Shown here one piece after another: positions 1 to 10,059 of a stretch of 64,000 bases of DNA. The DNA is from Conchocele bisecta. Lineage: Eukaryota > Mollusca > Bivalvia > Lucinida > Thyasiridae. The first letter of the stretch is position 1. Each line of letters begins with the position of its first letter. The stretch lies in contig CM055278.1 of NCBI GenBank assembly GCA_029237695.1, positions 69,493,188 through 69,557,187 of the forward strand, in the 5' to 3' direction. The notes beneath the pieces were generated by a model. It made no database searches and was not told the origin of the DNA. It worked only from the letters and a program-made list of their open reading frames with translations. A program made the position numbers and the translations under genes.

Positions 1-288
1 AAATATTATTTGTGCGTTATATCAGCTGCCCACTGCTTCCCAGATGGCAGACAAAAACTGACCACGCTCGTTGTCAGATCTTATAAACATTCTAAAAGAC
101 GCACTGGACATGTTGGGGTCAGTTGAAATCAACCATGAACATGTAGTGCCTACCTTTTCACAAGATCGATAGTGTCAGCCCAGCCGGAATGGGTATACGG
201 CTATACAACCACAGAGTGCCACATTAGCAAGTACCTGGGGACCATGTATCAGCACCTTGATGTTCCAGTGTACGCTAGCATAACTACA

Positions 289-475
289 TTAACCCTTAGA
301 ATGCTGGGAACGAAAATTGTTGTCTGCTCTTGTTTTATGTTTTGCCTTTTTCTCAATAAAAGCATGGTTTCACAGCATTCTAAAGTTCTGTCAAAATATT
401 TTTTTTTGTTAGTAAAAATGGAAAAGAAAAAATAAGCAGCAGACCAACTTTTTTATTCAGCAGTGTAAGGGTTAA
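289..475. mobile_element. TTAA-flanked MITE, family 1, copy 1
   Basis: A 187-bp foldback element. Its left end reads TTAACCCTTAGAATGCTGGG and its right end finishes with AGTGTAAGGGTTAA, so both ends are TTAA followed by an imperfect inverted repeat beginning CCCTTA. Inside are GTTGTCTGCT on the left and AGCAGCAGACCAAC on the right, which pair with each other. TTAA targets and CCC-initial termini are known for piggyBac-type transposons, so this is probably a non-autonomous relative. Related copies lie at 6528, 7933 and 61124. It encodes nothing, and the 87-codon frame across it is chance. Confidence 0.6.
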
Positions 476-583
476 AAAGTTATACAACGGTAATCAGTAG
501 CAGTTCTACAGGACAACCGTGCTAATTGTTTTCTACATAATGTCATAATGTGTAAAATAATTTACACCATCCAAACTGGGCAT

Positions 584-767
584 ATAGTGGAACCTTTCTA
601 AACCTGACACTCTTAAAGGTCCCCGGATGTCCGGTTTGGAGAGCTACAACTGTAATTCACTGTACACTGCAAGATTTGCGATACAGATAAATTACAGTGA
701 AACTCCAACACAATTAAACATTCAAGTTTTATATGTCGTCCGGGTCAGACAGGTTCCTCTTTGTACA
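584..767. mobile_element. Two decayed Tigger-like terminal hairpins
   Basis: 584-653 is a short hairpin whose left arm reads AGTGGAACCTTTCTAAACC and whose right arm reads GGTTTGGAGAGCTACAACTG. It is followed by a more decayed copy at about 692-767. The same hairpin in cleaner form lies at 17077-17441. AGTGGAACCTCTCTAAACCGG-type ends with TA targets are typical of Tigger/pogo-like MITEs. No transposase is present. Confidence 0.5.
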
Positions 768-1342
768 TGGTTGGTGATCAATATGCCTACGGCATGTGAC
801 ATACTAGATTTATATATACACAAATGTAGTTGTTGACCACTTTACTTGCAAACTGTTCACTTGATACTAATACAAAGCCATGTCTCACCCACTCTGCGAA
901 ATCTGGTTCCGACTGACAGATTAGAACCTTACGCCGTGGGCCACAAACAGAGCACCAGATACACACATTCATATTAGAGCATAATGTTGCTTACTGATCG
1001 CAATATAATGGTACTTATGTCGATGATATGCATATATAGTTCCATTATAAATAGTCGTGTTATACACGTATACTTTCGTTTCCCAATGAAGTAAAAAGTG
1101 ATCATGGTGATAGGTAAGTGGCACATGGATCAGACATTTTGAAAAGGTGTCAACTATCATAATCATACAAGTAGTCGGCTATTTTTTGTGTGATTGGGAG
1201 TGCTATATCCGATGAGCATGATGAGCAGTGATGAGAATGAAGTGGTGAACATTTACGACACGGATGTGATTCCACTGTCCAGTATCATTAACTGATGCAA
1301 TGCGGTACCTGTTCGCAGACATTATGGACACAGGATAGTACA
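768..1342. other. Unassigned intergenic stretch
   Basis: No gene, repeat unit or RNA could be recognised here. Small ORFs on the minus strand have no codon structure, start context or family resemblance that supports them. Confidence 0.4.
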
Positions 1343-1603
1343 TTTATCCCGTCAACACAGTGCGTATGTGCCGTGAAACACGGTGCCGTGAAACATTTTT
1401 GATATCCAGTCAATAAATTTTTTGCATTTTACAGCCATTTGAAGGTGTTGACGGGATAAATAGAATAGTAAGTTAGTGCCGTGAATGGGAAAGAATATCT
1501 GGCGCGGCACGGAAACGGGATGTGCTCGGCAGAGCCTCGCCCATCCCGTTTCCTGAGCCTTGCCAGATATTTTTTCCCATTCACGGCACTAACCTACTAT
1601 TCT
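1343..1603. repeat. Two adjacent inverted repeats (foldback MITE)
   Basis: TTTATCCCGTCAACAC at 1343-1358 is the reverse complement of the segment at 1444-1460. Immediately after, 1462-1603 is a long imperfect palindrome: AGAATAGTAAGTTAGTGCCG on the left pairs with CGGCACTAACCTACTATTCT on the right, and a GC-rich centre contains GGGATG...CATCCC. The arrangement suggests a foldback MITE, possibly two nested ones. There is no coding potential. Confidence 0.6.
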
Positions 1604-1899
1604 CTATGTATTCGTTCGGTTCAACACAATATTTACTCAAACAATGTTTAATAGTTATAATTATCATCTGATCATGGTTAGCATACACTGGGTAGTATGG
1701 GTTAAAGAGACATGTGTCACTAGTTTGCTTAGTTAATTCACAGTCGCTTATATGTCATGGTATGCTACAATAGGTGTCACATTTTCATAGGTGTCACAAC
1801 GTCGTAAATGCGCCTTTTGTTTTAACAATTGCAAAAGTTAATCGAAAAAATTCAGATCACGCATTCGATGAACTAAATAATATTCAAGTTATACAATTT

Positions 1900-2153
1900 C
1901 TATTTTGTAGTCTTTCTTGTGGAATACAATGTGTGGGATCCGTGTAGAAAATGAATGAAAAACTGCGCATTTTACAATTAATTCTGAAAATGACACACTT
2001 TACAAATTACGTCGCGAATGCGCTTATTTTAAAGATACCGAAGTTTGTGTGATGATAAATATTTTGTGATTTATATAGCACGGTAATTATATTATAACTA
2101 CAAAATGTGTTTTAGCTCCTTTTTAGTAGTGTACATTTTGTAGCGGTCGCACA
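1900..2153. repeat. Dispersed ~200-bp repeat with GTCGCACAT end
   Basis: This stretch ends with ACATTTTGTAGCGGTCGCAC and contains AAATTACGTCGCGAATGCGC. Both motifs recur, diverged, in two successive units at 4550-5030, and a fragment recurs near 9090-9150. The copy stops exactly where the TTAA-flanked MITE at 2154 begins, so the MITE inserted into this repeat. Family unknown. Confidence 0.5.
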
Positions 2154-4519
2154 TTAAAGGTACATGCCCACTCAGTAAGCACACATATTCCTTAAATCAG
2201 AGACGTCATTTGAGACATTTTCTTGCAAAATAAACATTCATTCACCATTACCCACGTATTGATTGGCATTATTATACATTTTATATCAGATGTAACTTTC
2301 CACACTGATATCAGGGGCGATAACCGTATTTCCTTAAGATGTTAACGGACATTACTAGTTATAATCTGCATATATGTTTGATGTGCAATTATCATACTTT
2401 ATAATCTGTAGAAACAATAAAAAAAAATTCTGGTGACGCATTTAATTAGTATAAATAATTAACAAGAGTTGTCAGAAGACAACGAAGCTCGCCCGTTGGC
2501 AGCCTTCACTCAAACTTGGCACAGTTGCATAAACAAACATGAATATTATATAACTTCACCTTGGGTTAAGGGGCGTGCGGTGGACCTTGACATTGGGGTC
2601 AGTGGTGCAAGTTGGGTCGTGGGATTGCTATAGCATAATATAGCATATTAAGATTAATGCATGTATTAAATATCAATGCGCTCCCTGAAAACAGAAGTAA
2701 AACAAAATTTAACCCAACATTAAGTTTATGAACGCAATAAGTTGGTGATTTTCTACAGCATGATAGCTATTCACATGAGGAATGCATGTATGAATGTGCT
2801 AAGTTTGTGACCTTGTCCTTGGGGAAATGGGTGGGGTGGGTCATGGATTTGCTGTAGAACAATAGAGGATCATCAGATGAATGCATGTATGAAATATCAA
2901 GGCGTTCCCTGTAAGGAAACAGAAGTTACACAACACAACATTTACCCCCAACGTTAAGTTTATGAACATGCTAAGTGTGTGACCTTGAGGGTTGGGTGGT
3001 GGATTGTGGATTTCATACAATATGATAGAGGTCCATCTGAGGAATGCATTTATGAAATATCAAGGCGTTCCATGAAAGGAAACAGATGTTATAAGACATT
3101 TACCCCAACGTTAAGTTTATGAATGTGCTAAGTTTGTGACCTTGACCCTGGGTAATGGGTGGGCGGTGGGTCATGGATTTGCTATAGCACAATAGAGTAT
3201 CATCAGATGAATGCATGTATGAAATATCAAGGGTCATCTAAGGAATGCATGTGACCTTGACCTTGGGGTAAAGGGTGGGCGGTGTGTCATTGATTTTCGA
3301 TAGCACGATAGGGTATCATTAGATGAATACATGTATGAAATATGAAGGCGTTCCATGAAAGGAAACAGATGTTATAAGACATGTACCCCAACGTTAAGTT
3401 TATGAATGTGCTAAATTTGTGACCTTGACCTTGGGGTAAGGGGTGGGTCATGGATTTGCTATAGCACAATAGAGTATCATCAGATGAATGCATTTATGAA
3501 ATATCAAGGCGTTCCATGAAAGGAAACAGATGTTATAAGACATTTACCCCAACGTTAAGTTTATGAATGTTCTAAGTTTGTGGCCTTGACCTTGGGGAAA
3601 GGGGTGGGAGGTGGGTCATGGATTTGCTATAGTACAATAGAGTATCATCAGATGAATGTATGTATGAAATATGAAGATAGTCCCTGTAAATAAACAGAAG
3701 TTACACAACATTTACCCCAACGTTAAGTTTGTGAACATGCTAAGATTGTGACCTTGACCTTTGGGTAAGGGTTGGGTGTTGGGTTGTTGATTTGCTACAG
3801 CATGATAGAGGGTCATCTGATGAATGCATGTATGAAATATCAAGGCGTTCCATGAAATAAAACAGATGTTATAAGACATTTAACCCAACGTTAAGTTTAT
3901 GAACATGCTAAGTTTGTGACTTTGGCCTTGGGGTAAGGGTTGGTGGGTCGTGGATTCGATACAGTATGATAGAGGGTCATCTGAGGAATGCATGTATAAA
4001 ATATCAAGGTGTTCCATGAAAGGAAACAGATGTTATAAGACATTTACCCCAAAATTAAGTTTATGAATGTGCTAAGTTTGTGACCTTGACCTTGGGGTAA
4101 GGGTTGGGTGGTGGGTCATGGATTTGCTACAGCATGATAGAGGGACATCTGAAGAATGCATGTATGAAATAACAAGGTGTTCCATGAAAGGAAACAGAAG
4201 TTATAAGACATTTACCCCAACGTTAAATTTGTGGACGACGCCGACGCGACGCCGACGCGACGCCGACGACGCCGGGGTATGCCATAAGCTCTTCTGCACT
4301 TCGTGCAGGCGAGCTAAAAAATGTCATGCCTCATTTGCATATGAAAATAGCCTGATACCAACGCGCATCACTATAAGTAAAATAAATATTACTAAACGAT
4401 TATACCTGTATAGCGGCCACTCGTAATCTTTGGAACTGGTGGAATAGTGACACAATTATACACTTATTTAATTCCTATAAATAGCAGTTTGTGCTTACTG
4501 AGTGGACATGTACCTTTAA
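2154..4519. mobile_element. TTAA-flanked MITE, family 2, split by an inserted HINE
   Basis: The left half is 2154-2462 and the right half 4316-4519. Together they match the uninterrupted copy at 6694-7212, read in reverse. The ends are TTAAAGGTACATGCCCACTC and its complement GTGGACATGTACCTTTAA. Shared internal landmarks include a GATATCAG...CGATAACCG block and ATTTGCATATGAAAATAGCC. The halves are separated by the HINE at 2463-4315. Further copies are at 30420 and 41428. It is non-coding. Confidence 0.7.
2463..4315 (+). mobile_element. Helitron-like non-autonomous element (HINE/pearl type)
   Basis: The 5' end carries a hairpin, GTTGTCAGAAGACAAC at 2468-2483, directly followed by AAGCTCGCC, whose complement GGCGAGCT ends the element. 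The body is about nine diverged tandem units of roughly 160-168 bp, each with a CCCCAACGTTAAGTTTATGA segment and a TGACCTTGACCTTGGGGTA segment. Then comes a GACGCC microsatellite (about 4232-4275), then CATAAGCTCT, a 6-bp hairpin CTGCAC-TTC-GTGCAG at 4294-4308, and GCGAGCTA before the A-run of the target. Subterminal inverted repeats, a tandem core and a 3' hairpin are the known layout of Helentron-derived HINEs and bivalve pearl elements. No Rep/helicase is encoded. The ORFs at 3287 and 4118 are repeat artefacts. Confidence 0.75.
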
Positions 4520-4549
4520 CATCATACAATCTATGCTCTTTAAAATGTC

Positions 4550-5035
4550 ACACCTTCAAATTTCATCATTATTGTGCAATTGTTTTTTAAAGTTGCTGTC
4601 GTTTATGTGATAAGATTTTCTGCCTCTTTTTGTTGTACCGTATGAGAATGCTATTGTAATTACGAAATGTGCATTTTATCTTCTTTCTAGTAATATATAT
4701 TTTATGGTGGTTGCTCATGAACTTAATAAAATAATACATACTTCAAAATGTCTAGTGGAAATTTCACATATTACGAATTACGTCACTATTGTACATTCTT
4801 TATAGCGTAAACGTAGTTTTTCGGGTATGAAATGTATGCCAGAATTTGTAGTAAAACAATTATATTGTAATTACAAAATGTGCTTTTTGTCTTCTTTCTT
4901 GTAGAGTACATTCTGTGGCGGTCGCACATAAGCATAATAAAAATATAGGTCTAGTGGAAATGTCATACGCCGCAAATTACGTCGCTAGTGTACATTTTTA
5001 AATGTTTCCGTAACTTGTGTAGTATAATTTACAGG
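4550..5035. repeat. Two further units of the ~200-bp GTCGCACAT repeat
   Basis: Two diverged units carry TATATTGTAATTACAAAATG, TCTTCTTTCTTGTAGAGTAC and GGCGGTCGCACAT, and each is followed by an AATTACGTC motif. They match 1900-2153 on the other side of the family-2 MITE, as expected if the MITE interrupted one array. No coding potential. Confidence 0.5.
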
Positions 5036-5139
5036 GCTCACGCTGGGCTTCGCAAATGGCGCCCAATGCGCTAATAAATTGAATGTGGCACAGGAAAACA
5101 AAGTTTGGCGAAAGTAATGGCGCCGATAAAAAATCAAAG

Positions 5140-5795
5140 TACTGAAAGTACTAAACATAGGGTACTACAAAAATTCCGCCACGGAAATGGTGTCGCGCCT
5201 GAAAATGCCTTGTCGGTACACAACAATGTTGTAGCAGGAATTTTGTTAAAGTTTCTGCATTACCTTGACATCGGCATGTTTACTTCTGTTTTGTGAATGA
5301 TCGAGTATATTAAAACATACAAATTACGTCATTGGGAAACCGCTGACAAAATGTTCAATGTATGGAAGGCCAAACTTGTTAGAATTTTTGCTGTCATATT
5401 TTCAGTACTTGCATTAATATGGGTATTAATCTACGCTGGATGTGGTATACTGTCATTAATGTGTTCCCTGACTGTAATTTATCACTTACTGACGTATTGA
5501 CCCCCTTCCCTGAACGTAGAATTGACACTCATGTTGGCGTGTATTGGCCACCGTAGACAAATGTAAATCAAGCCGAATTCGGGAATATCACTAAAATCAC
5601 CTGTAAATCCATCGATAGAATGAGGATTAACATCAGTTAGACCCACACTTGCGCGTTTTGTTGAGACACAATCGCGATCATTAAAAATATCTGGGTCAAC
5701 ATGTAGCTGTAACCTCTCGACGGAGGTCGCTTCCGGTGGAGAGTATTCGGAGGGGAGTTAACTCTGCCGAAAACAATAGCCTGTTACTAAATTTA
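5140..5795 (+). repeat. Unidentified 650-bp repeat, copy 1 (left arm of long inverted repeat)
   Basis: Copy 1 of a repeat that recurs inverted at 5849-6320 and direct at 11960-12645. Landmarks in order are a GTACTGAA microrepeat, GGTACTACAA, AATTCCGCCACGG, GACGTCATT-like and ATGTTCAATGTATGGAAG blocks, TTGACCCCCTTCCCTGAACG, and GGAGGGGAGTTAACTCTG near the end. The plus-strand frames (63 and 67 codons) are not conserved across copies. The minus strand has a longer open frame, annotated separately. No transposase signature and no clean terminal repeat could be found. Confidence 0.65.
5482..5757 (-). CDS. Antisense ~90-codon ORF in the 650-bp repeat (unknown protein)
   Basis: Stop-to-stop frame of about 91 codons on the minus strand. 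Its core includes the stretches LTDVNPHSIDGFTGDFSDIP, then ICLRWPIHANMSVNSTFREG and GGQYVSK before a TGA. The diverged copy at 12349-12621 keeps the same frame open, with mostly single amino-acid differences (for example I/L, S/A, G/C, Y/D). A splice-donor-like GTAAGT overlaps its 3' end, so it could be an exon fragment carried by the repeat. I recognise no domain, signal peptide or membrane segment. It could be chance, or the remnant of a protein of the parental element. Confidence 0.3.
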   Translation of the reverse strand, partial: LPSEYSPPEATSVERLQLHVDPDIFNDRDCVSTKRASVGLTDVNPHSIDGFTGDFSDIPEFGLIYICLRWPIHANMSVNSTFREGGQYVSK

Positions 5796-5848
5796 TTTTG
5801 TTTGACCTTCCGACAGTCTATTTTTAAACTCACCCGACACCTGTGCGA

Positions 5849-6320
5849 AACAAAACTCGCACGTGTGGGTCTAACTGATGTGTAATCCTCATTCTATCGA
5901 TTGATTTACAGCGGATTTTAGTGACATTCCCGAATTCGGCCTGATTGACATTTGTCTATGGTGGCCAATACACGCCAACATGAGTGTCAATTCTACGTTC
6001 AGGGAAGGGGGTCAATACGTCAGTATTTAAAGTGATACATTACAGTCAGGCAACAAATTAATGAAAGTATAACACATCCAGCGTATATTAATACCCATAT
6101 TAATGCAAGTACTGACAATACGACAAAATAAAATTCTAACAAGTTTGGGCTTCCATACATGGACAATTTTGTCAGCGGTTTCCCCAATGACGTCATTTGT
6201 ATGTTTTAATATACTCGATCCGGGGCCAACTATTTCATTCACAAAACAGAAGTAAACATGGCGATGTACGGACAAGGCATTTTCAGGCGCGTCACCGCTT
6301 CCGTGGCGGAATTCTTGTAA
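5849..6320 (-). repeat. 650-bp repeat, copy 2 (inverted right arm)
   Basis: Reverse complement of roughly 5165-5668, giving a long inverted repeat with arms of about 470-500 bp and a spacer of about 180 bp. It is truncated at its inner end. The antisense frame seen in copies 1 and 3 is broken here: the DVNP codons are disrupted by an inserted base, and in-frame stops follow. Confidence 0.75.
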
Positions 6321-6527
6321 CTATTGCTCTTCAATCAGTTTCAATATATCTATAATGATCATAGATATCTGGAATCTGTATTTATACTTGAATTGATGAT
6401 GTCTTGTATAATTATTTGTTACCGTATCTTTCTGATATTGCTATGCATAATCTGTAATGTTGTTGAATGTTTTGGTACATACTGTAGCAGTGCATACTGT
6501 ACTTGTGTCATATCAATAGTTTACCCC

Positions 6528-6694
6528 TTAACCATTAAAACGCTTACAAAGAAAATTGCCGTCTGCTCATTTTGTATATTTTAATCTCTTTAAAACCTGT
6601 TTTGGCAGCGCAGTAGAATCGTCTCAGTATATTTTTGAGGAGAAAATATAAAAATATTTAAAACAGCAGACGACAATTGTCGTTTCCAGCGCTT
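6528..6694. mobile_element. TTAA-flanked MITE, family 1, diverged copy
   Basis: It begins TTAACCATTAAAACGC and contains AAAATTGCCGTCTGCTC on the left and GCAGACGACAATTGTCGTTT on the right, the same inverted motif as in the copy at 289. Its right end directly abuts the family-2 MITE. Confidence 0.5.
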
Positions 6695-7212
6695 TACAGG
6701 TACATGCCCACTCAGTAAGCCCAACATGTCATTTATAGGAATTAAATAAGTGTATAACTGTGTCAATCATGATATTCCACTTGTTCTAAACGTTAAAAGT
6801 GCCCGCTATACAGATATAATCATTTAGTAATATTTATTTTACTGATAGTGACGCGCGGTGGTATCAGGCTATTTTCATATGCAAATGAGGCATGATATTT
6901 TTTAATTATTTATACTAAAGAAATGCGTCACCTGAAAAAATAATATTTTCGACAGATTTTAAAGTATGATCATTGCACATCATAAAATAAATACAGAGAT
7001 TAAATAGTAATGTCCGTTAACATTTTAAGCAAACACGGTTATCGTCCCTGATATCAGTGTGTAAATTTACGTCTGATATAAAATGTATAATAATGCCAAT
7101 CAGTACGTGGGATAATGGAGCATGAATGTTCATTTTTGCCAGGAAATGTCTCAGATTATGTCTCTGATGTAAATAACATTTTGTACCTACTGAGTGGGCA
7201 TGTACCTTTAAG
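6694..7212. mobile_element. TTAA-flanked MITE, family 2, full-length copy
   Basis: The most complete copy, about 519 bp. The left end is ACAGGTACATGCCCACTCAG and the right end CTACTGAGTGGGCATGTACC followed by TTTAA, forming terminal inverted repeats of about 25 bp. It serves as the uninterrupted reference for the split copy at 2154-4519. It is AT-rich, contains an ATTTGCAT-type octamer (CATATGCAAAT), and has no coding capacity. Confidence 0.7.
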
Positions 7213-7932
7213 GATTAATGAAACTGCAACACCAACAATCAATCAATCAATCAATCTAGTTTAATATTGTAGTACCCTATGTTCAGTACTTTCAGTACTT
7301 TGATTCATAATATTATTTTCAATTAGCGGTTGCGTATGACAGTTAAAAAACGTTGAGTAACACAATGCATTTTGATGTTATGGTTACTCGAAGATATCAT
7401 TATGGACTAGCCCATCGAGGGGGGTCTAGGGCGTGGCTAACTGTCCGAGGCGATTCCAATACATAGGTACCCTATGTGAATAGCAAAATTGACACAAGTC
7501 TACTTTTCCCAAGACACGGTCTCTGTGTGTGTATTGATAGTCCAGACTGGGTTGTTGCTTGCCTCTTAGCAGACATATTTCCCTTGGAGAAAATCAATAA
7601 CCAGTCCACCTATGTGTAATTTTTGACAATATAATGTGAAGTTTTAAGTGGCGGTCAATTACTCTGTATAAACTTTATTGGGAACAGAGTTGTTAGGTAT
7701 CAGTAACAGGCGTGCGTCATAAACTGATCAATGGATTCTTTACAAAGTTAATTATCATGGTTTATCAACAAGAGGTCACCTCCTGTTGTGGTATAGGAAC
7801 TGAATTTCGCCTGGTAAACAGGGAAATATCCGCAGTTGTATTCACTTCAAACAGCTGATACGTACTTGAGATCCAGCCTCTTTGATACTTGTATTCAAAA
7901 TTGCATGGAACTTAGTGTATACAAGTTATATT
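7213..7932. other. Unassigned stretch with AATC microsatellite and repeat fragment
   Basis: A short (AATC)n run lies at 7236-7257. 7266-7302 is the reverse complement of the start of the 650-bp repeat (GTACCCTATGTTCAGTACTT). The remainder shows no recognisable feature. Confidence 0.45.
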
Positions 7933-8228
7933 TTAACCCTTAGAATGAGGGAGCCAACATTGTCGTCTGCTGTTGTTATATATGTTGTTTTCTGTCAATA
8001 AACCATGGCAGCATTTCAGAAACTGAGAAAGTAAAAGTCAGTAAGTTATATGTCCCAGAAACAGATATGGTCATGTACGGACGGAATCTCGGTTTGAAGT
8101 TTCATCCGACCAGGCAACAATTCACTGGAAATAATTCTAAAGTGCTGTGAGAGCATGCTTTTGATGAAAAAAGGGAAAACAAAATAATCAGCAGACGACA
8201 ACATTTCATTCAGCAGTGAAATGCTTAA
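7933..8228. mobile_element. TTAA-flanked MITE, family 1, copy 3
   Basis: It starts TTAACCCTTAGAATG and ends AGTGAAATGCTTAA. It carries CATTGTCGTCTGCTG on the left and CAGCAGACGACAAC on the right, the defining inverted motif of the family. It is longer than the copy at 289 because of extra internal sequence. Confidence 0.55.
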
Positions 8229-9242
8229 AGGCCCTGGGTGGATGAACTGTGAGCAAAACAGTTAGTGAAAGAACAGTTTACTGTAGCCTGATGATTTGTA
8301 TTTCTGAACATACACTGTATACATGTATGACCTGAACAAAGTTAAAGTAATAATACAAAAAAAATATTTGAACAAAAATAACTAGCGTTGCAAAGCTAGT
8401 TTTGCTAAATATAGCATTCCTATTTCCCGCGCATACCCTCGCGAGTGTGGTCACATGACTGAACACTGCGTCATCGACTGCGCCAGCGATAACATTGAGT
8501 TCTCGTATTGTTAAATTCGGTTAGTTTTGCTTATCATGCACAATTGTTGTGTGTTACGGTATTACAGTGTTTGTGGTGATTATGTAGAAGTGTGCAATCC
8601 TGAAATATCTCAGTGTAATACAGCTTTTGGACAGTTTCCAGCGGGTGTGTCTATGTGTCTTATCTGCAGCAAAATGGTAGTCGGTGGTAACAGTGAAACT
8701 GTAAATAGGTAATATACCACTACTAGTGGGATTTTCCAGATATATTTCAATACGGCCAAGTTAAATTTAGCACTGAATTTGCTATCCAGGACATTGAAAG
8801 TGGACATGCAGATGCGATAATTAGCCGAAAAACATATATTTATGACCAACGCCAAGTTGCGATGGTATTCATTGATATTATATATCTCAACTGTTTTTGT
8901 GAAATGCATCTTCGGAGGTACCATCTCAGACACACTCACTTTAAGTCTCTTGAAACGGTCGCTGAGAAACTAAGATGGTGAACTATTTGATTTTGAAGCT
9001 GGCTTAAAATTTGGTTCCAACTTCACTGAAATAGCTCCAATCAGTGTGTGAGTGCTGATAAAAGAGATGCCAAAATGTGCTGACCGATAATGCAATTGAA
9101 ATTACGAAATATTAATTTTATCTTCTTTCTATTGTAGCAGTCGCATTTGAAGATAACAGATAAATGCCAACTTTTCTATCCCAATCCATGACCATGAACG
9201 TCTGCATGGACCTGGTGCATTCAAATGTATTATTCATATTAT
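8229..9242. other. Unassigned stretch
   Basis: No repeat or gene was recognised. A 109-codon minus-strand ORF (8610-8939) and a 61-codon plus-strand ORF (8527-8712) overlap antisense to each other and resemble nothing I know. A fragment resembling the GTCGCACAT repeat (TCTTCTTTCTATTGTAGCAG) lies at about 9090-9150. Confidence 0.4.
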
Positions 9243-9405
9243 CAACTAGTTTGTTTGTTTGTTTATTGGTGTTTAACGGCCTATCAACAGCTAAGGTCAT
9301 GTAAGGCCGGGCAAACGGGTTCGATCCCGTTTTAACCTGCTGCATTGGGGGGAAAATACCAAAATCAGAACGGAATATTTACATCGAGAAAATATATTAT
9401 TATCA
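9243..9405 (+). mobile_element. tRNA-like SINE copy
   Basis: GTTTGTTTGTTTATTGGTGT is followed by TTAACGGCCTATCAACAGCT, AAGGTCATGTAAGGCCGG and a polymerase III B-box-like GGTTCGATCCC at about 9319-9329, then AACCTGCTGCATTGGGG. The same order recurs in reverse at 19740-20003 and in diverged form at 25990-26130 and 39355-39605. B-box-like sequence plus a constant body suggests a SINE. The A box is not clear. Confidence 0.55.
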
Positions 9406-9539
9406 ACTAGATTGGTCAGTAAGCGAGGATTACGGAATACCCCTCGAGTGGGCCCAGGTACCCCTAAATATGTAAACAAAAATCCAAGTGTGTGGGCTTC
9501 AGACATTGACTCTGGTCTTAGCGGGGGCGGCATGGACGT

Positions 9540-10045
9540 GAATCTGGCACAGGGTGGTAGAGGTCCATTGGAGCAATATGTGTGTGAAATGTGAAGCAGA
9601 TCCGAGCAAGGACGTTATAACCGATTTCTCTGATGTTAAGTTTTATACAAAGACTAAGTATGTGGCATTGACCTAGAGATCAGCGGGAATTTGTCACAGC
9701 ATGATAGTAGAGCCTTAGAGGAATGCATACATGAAATATTAAGAATTTTCGATGAAAGAAATAGAAGTTATAACATATTTCTCTGATGTTAAGTTTTGTA
9801 AAGAGACCAAGTATTTGACCTTTGCCTTGGGATCAGCGGGGGTTGGACGGTCGTGGATTTGGCGCAGCATGGTAGTAGCATGTGTGAAATAGTAAGCATT
9901 TTAGATGAAAGAAATTGAAGTTATAACATATTTCTCTGATGTTAAGTTTTGTAAAGAGACTAAGTATTTGACATTGACCTTGTGATAAGCAGGGGTTGGA
10001 CGGTCATGGATTTGACGCAGCATGGTAGTAGAGCCTTATAGGAAT
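9540..10045 (+). repeat. Diverged ~170-bp tandem array (about three units)
   Basis: Three units share TTATAACATATTTCTCTGAT, GTTAAGTTTTGTAAAGAGAC and GGTTGGACGGTCATGGATTT. Unit content and order (a TGACCTTGACC-like motif, GGATTTG-CAGCATG, GAGGAATGCAT, GATGAAAGAAA) parallel the core of the HINE at 2463-4315, so this is probably a remnant of a related array. It ends in a G-run at about 10046-10059. Confidence 0.6.
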
Positions 10046-10059
10046 GCGGGGGGGGGGGC

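Noticed and set aside
2600..4230. CRISPR array interpretation of the regular repeats
   Set aside because: The units are about 165 bp and diverged throughout, with no short constant repeat and unique spacers, and the surroundings are eukaryotic.
4118..4426. 102-codon plus-strand ORF
   Set aside because: It spans the tandem unit, the GACGCC microsatellite and the terminal hairpin of the HINE. Its arginine/aspartate runs are microsatellite translation.
8610..8939. 109-codon minus-strand ORF
   Set aside because: No family words, no splice context, and it overlaps an opposite-strand ORF. Most likely chance in AT-rich DNA.
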